32,862 bases of DNA from an uncultured Acetatifactor sp. (GTDB lineage: Bacteria > Bacillota > Clostridia > Lachnospirales > Lachnospiraceae). A program made the position numbers and the translations under genes. Where the stretch lies: positions 1-32,862 of the forward strand of contig CAJTLR010000044.1 of assembly GCA_910577185.1 (NCBI GenBank). The letters are read 5' to 3'. Positions 32,689 to 32,862 of the stretch are shown piece after piece. Below the pieces are notes generated by a model. That model searched no databases and had not been told where the DNA came from. It worked only from the letters and a program-made list of their open reading frames with translations. Position 1 is the stretch's first letter. Each line of letters begins with the position of its first letter.

Positions 32689-32862
32689 CCTTCGTCTTTC
32701 TCCACGCTTCGGGCCAGCTTCGAGCTGTTGACAAACCTCCTGTTTCGTAAATGTCACAAGATATCATGATAAAAATCCAGCAAAGATAGCAGAAATATTC
32801 CAAAGAAAAAGGTCATGGTTCCCTATGCCATGGCCTTTATCATCCTTTTAAGATTTAATGCC

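Noticed and set aside
32496..32705. Minus-strand 69-codon frame at the right end
   Set aside because: It runs across an intrinsic terminator, has no ribosome site and an unstructured composition, so I treat it as non-coding.

Overview
This window looks like a chromosomal stretch of a gut Firmicute, most probably a Lachnospiraceae/Clostridium cluster XIVa type organism. I infer this from gram-positive style ribosome binding sites (AGGAGG variants), a class B sortase, a PcrA helicase, a YitT-family protein, a bile salt hydrolase, an intact glycan-import locus with its own AraC regulator, and a serine-recombinase mobile element. Base composition is roughly half G+C by eye. Almost every gene lies on the minus strand; the one clear exception is a small HTH regulator at 28761-29246. 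No rRNA, tRNA or CRISPR array was recognised.

Layout, left to right. (a) 1-1980: a truncated polyprenyl sugar-phosphate transferase, a small two-helix membrane protein, and a class B sortase with a lipoprotein-type N-terminus. The sortase is driven by a near-consensus promoter set inside a 10-bp palindrome. (b) 2005-3136: a choloylglycine/bile salt hydrolase with its terminator. (c) 3307-21453: a large carbohydrate-utilisation locus, transcribed right to left. It holds an AraC-type regulator, a cytoplasmic parallel beta-helix/PKD protein, a GH127 beta-L-arabinofuranosidase-like enzyme, an RDD membrane protein, a CUT1 sugar ABC transporter (lipoprotein, two permeases and its own ATPase), a DUF2961/GH172 protein, a GH2 enzyme and a GH35 enzyme. 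No enzyme has a signal peptide, so the picture is import of arabinose- and galactose-decorated oligosaccharides followed by intracellular trimming (inference). (d) 21640-28286: housekeeping-type genes: YitT-family protein, RlmD rRNA methyltransferase, small acidic membrane protein, PcrA helicase, and an SPFH-domain/zinc-ribbon protein. (e) 28287-29619: a hairpin array, the plus-strand HTH regulator, and two copies of a structured repeat. (f) 29620-32862: the edge of an integrative element. Its large serine recombinase is fused in frame to the C-terminal third of a host NMT1/SsuA-type substrate-binding protein, which marks the integration junction at about 30180-30215.

The most unusual signals are non-coding. 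First, a roughly 190-base dispersed repeat (8320-8526 and 29264-29516) folds as a three-way junction plus hairpins. Its copies show compensatory changes, mostly G-U compatible on the minus strand, suggesting an undescribed structured RNA or extragenic repeat family. Second, a 94-bp tandem repeat (9707-9960) sits between the ATPase and DUF2961 genes and carries a repeated 21-codon micro-ORF. Third, a 70-bp repeat array (28391-28565) has hairpin stems that change in sequence but stay paired. Fourth, there is the recombinase/host gene fusion. All assignments are from reading the sequence; no searches or folding programs were run.
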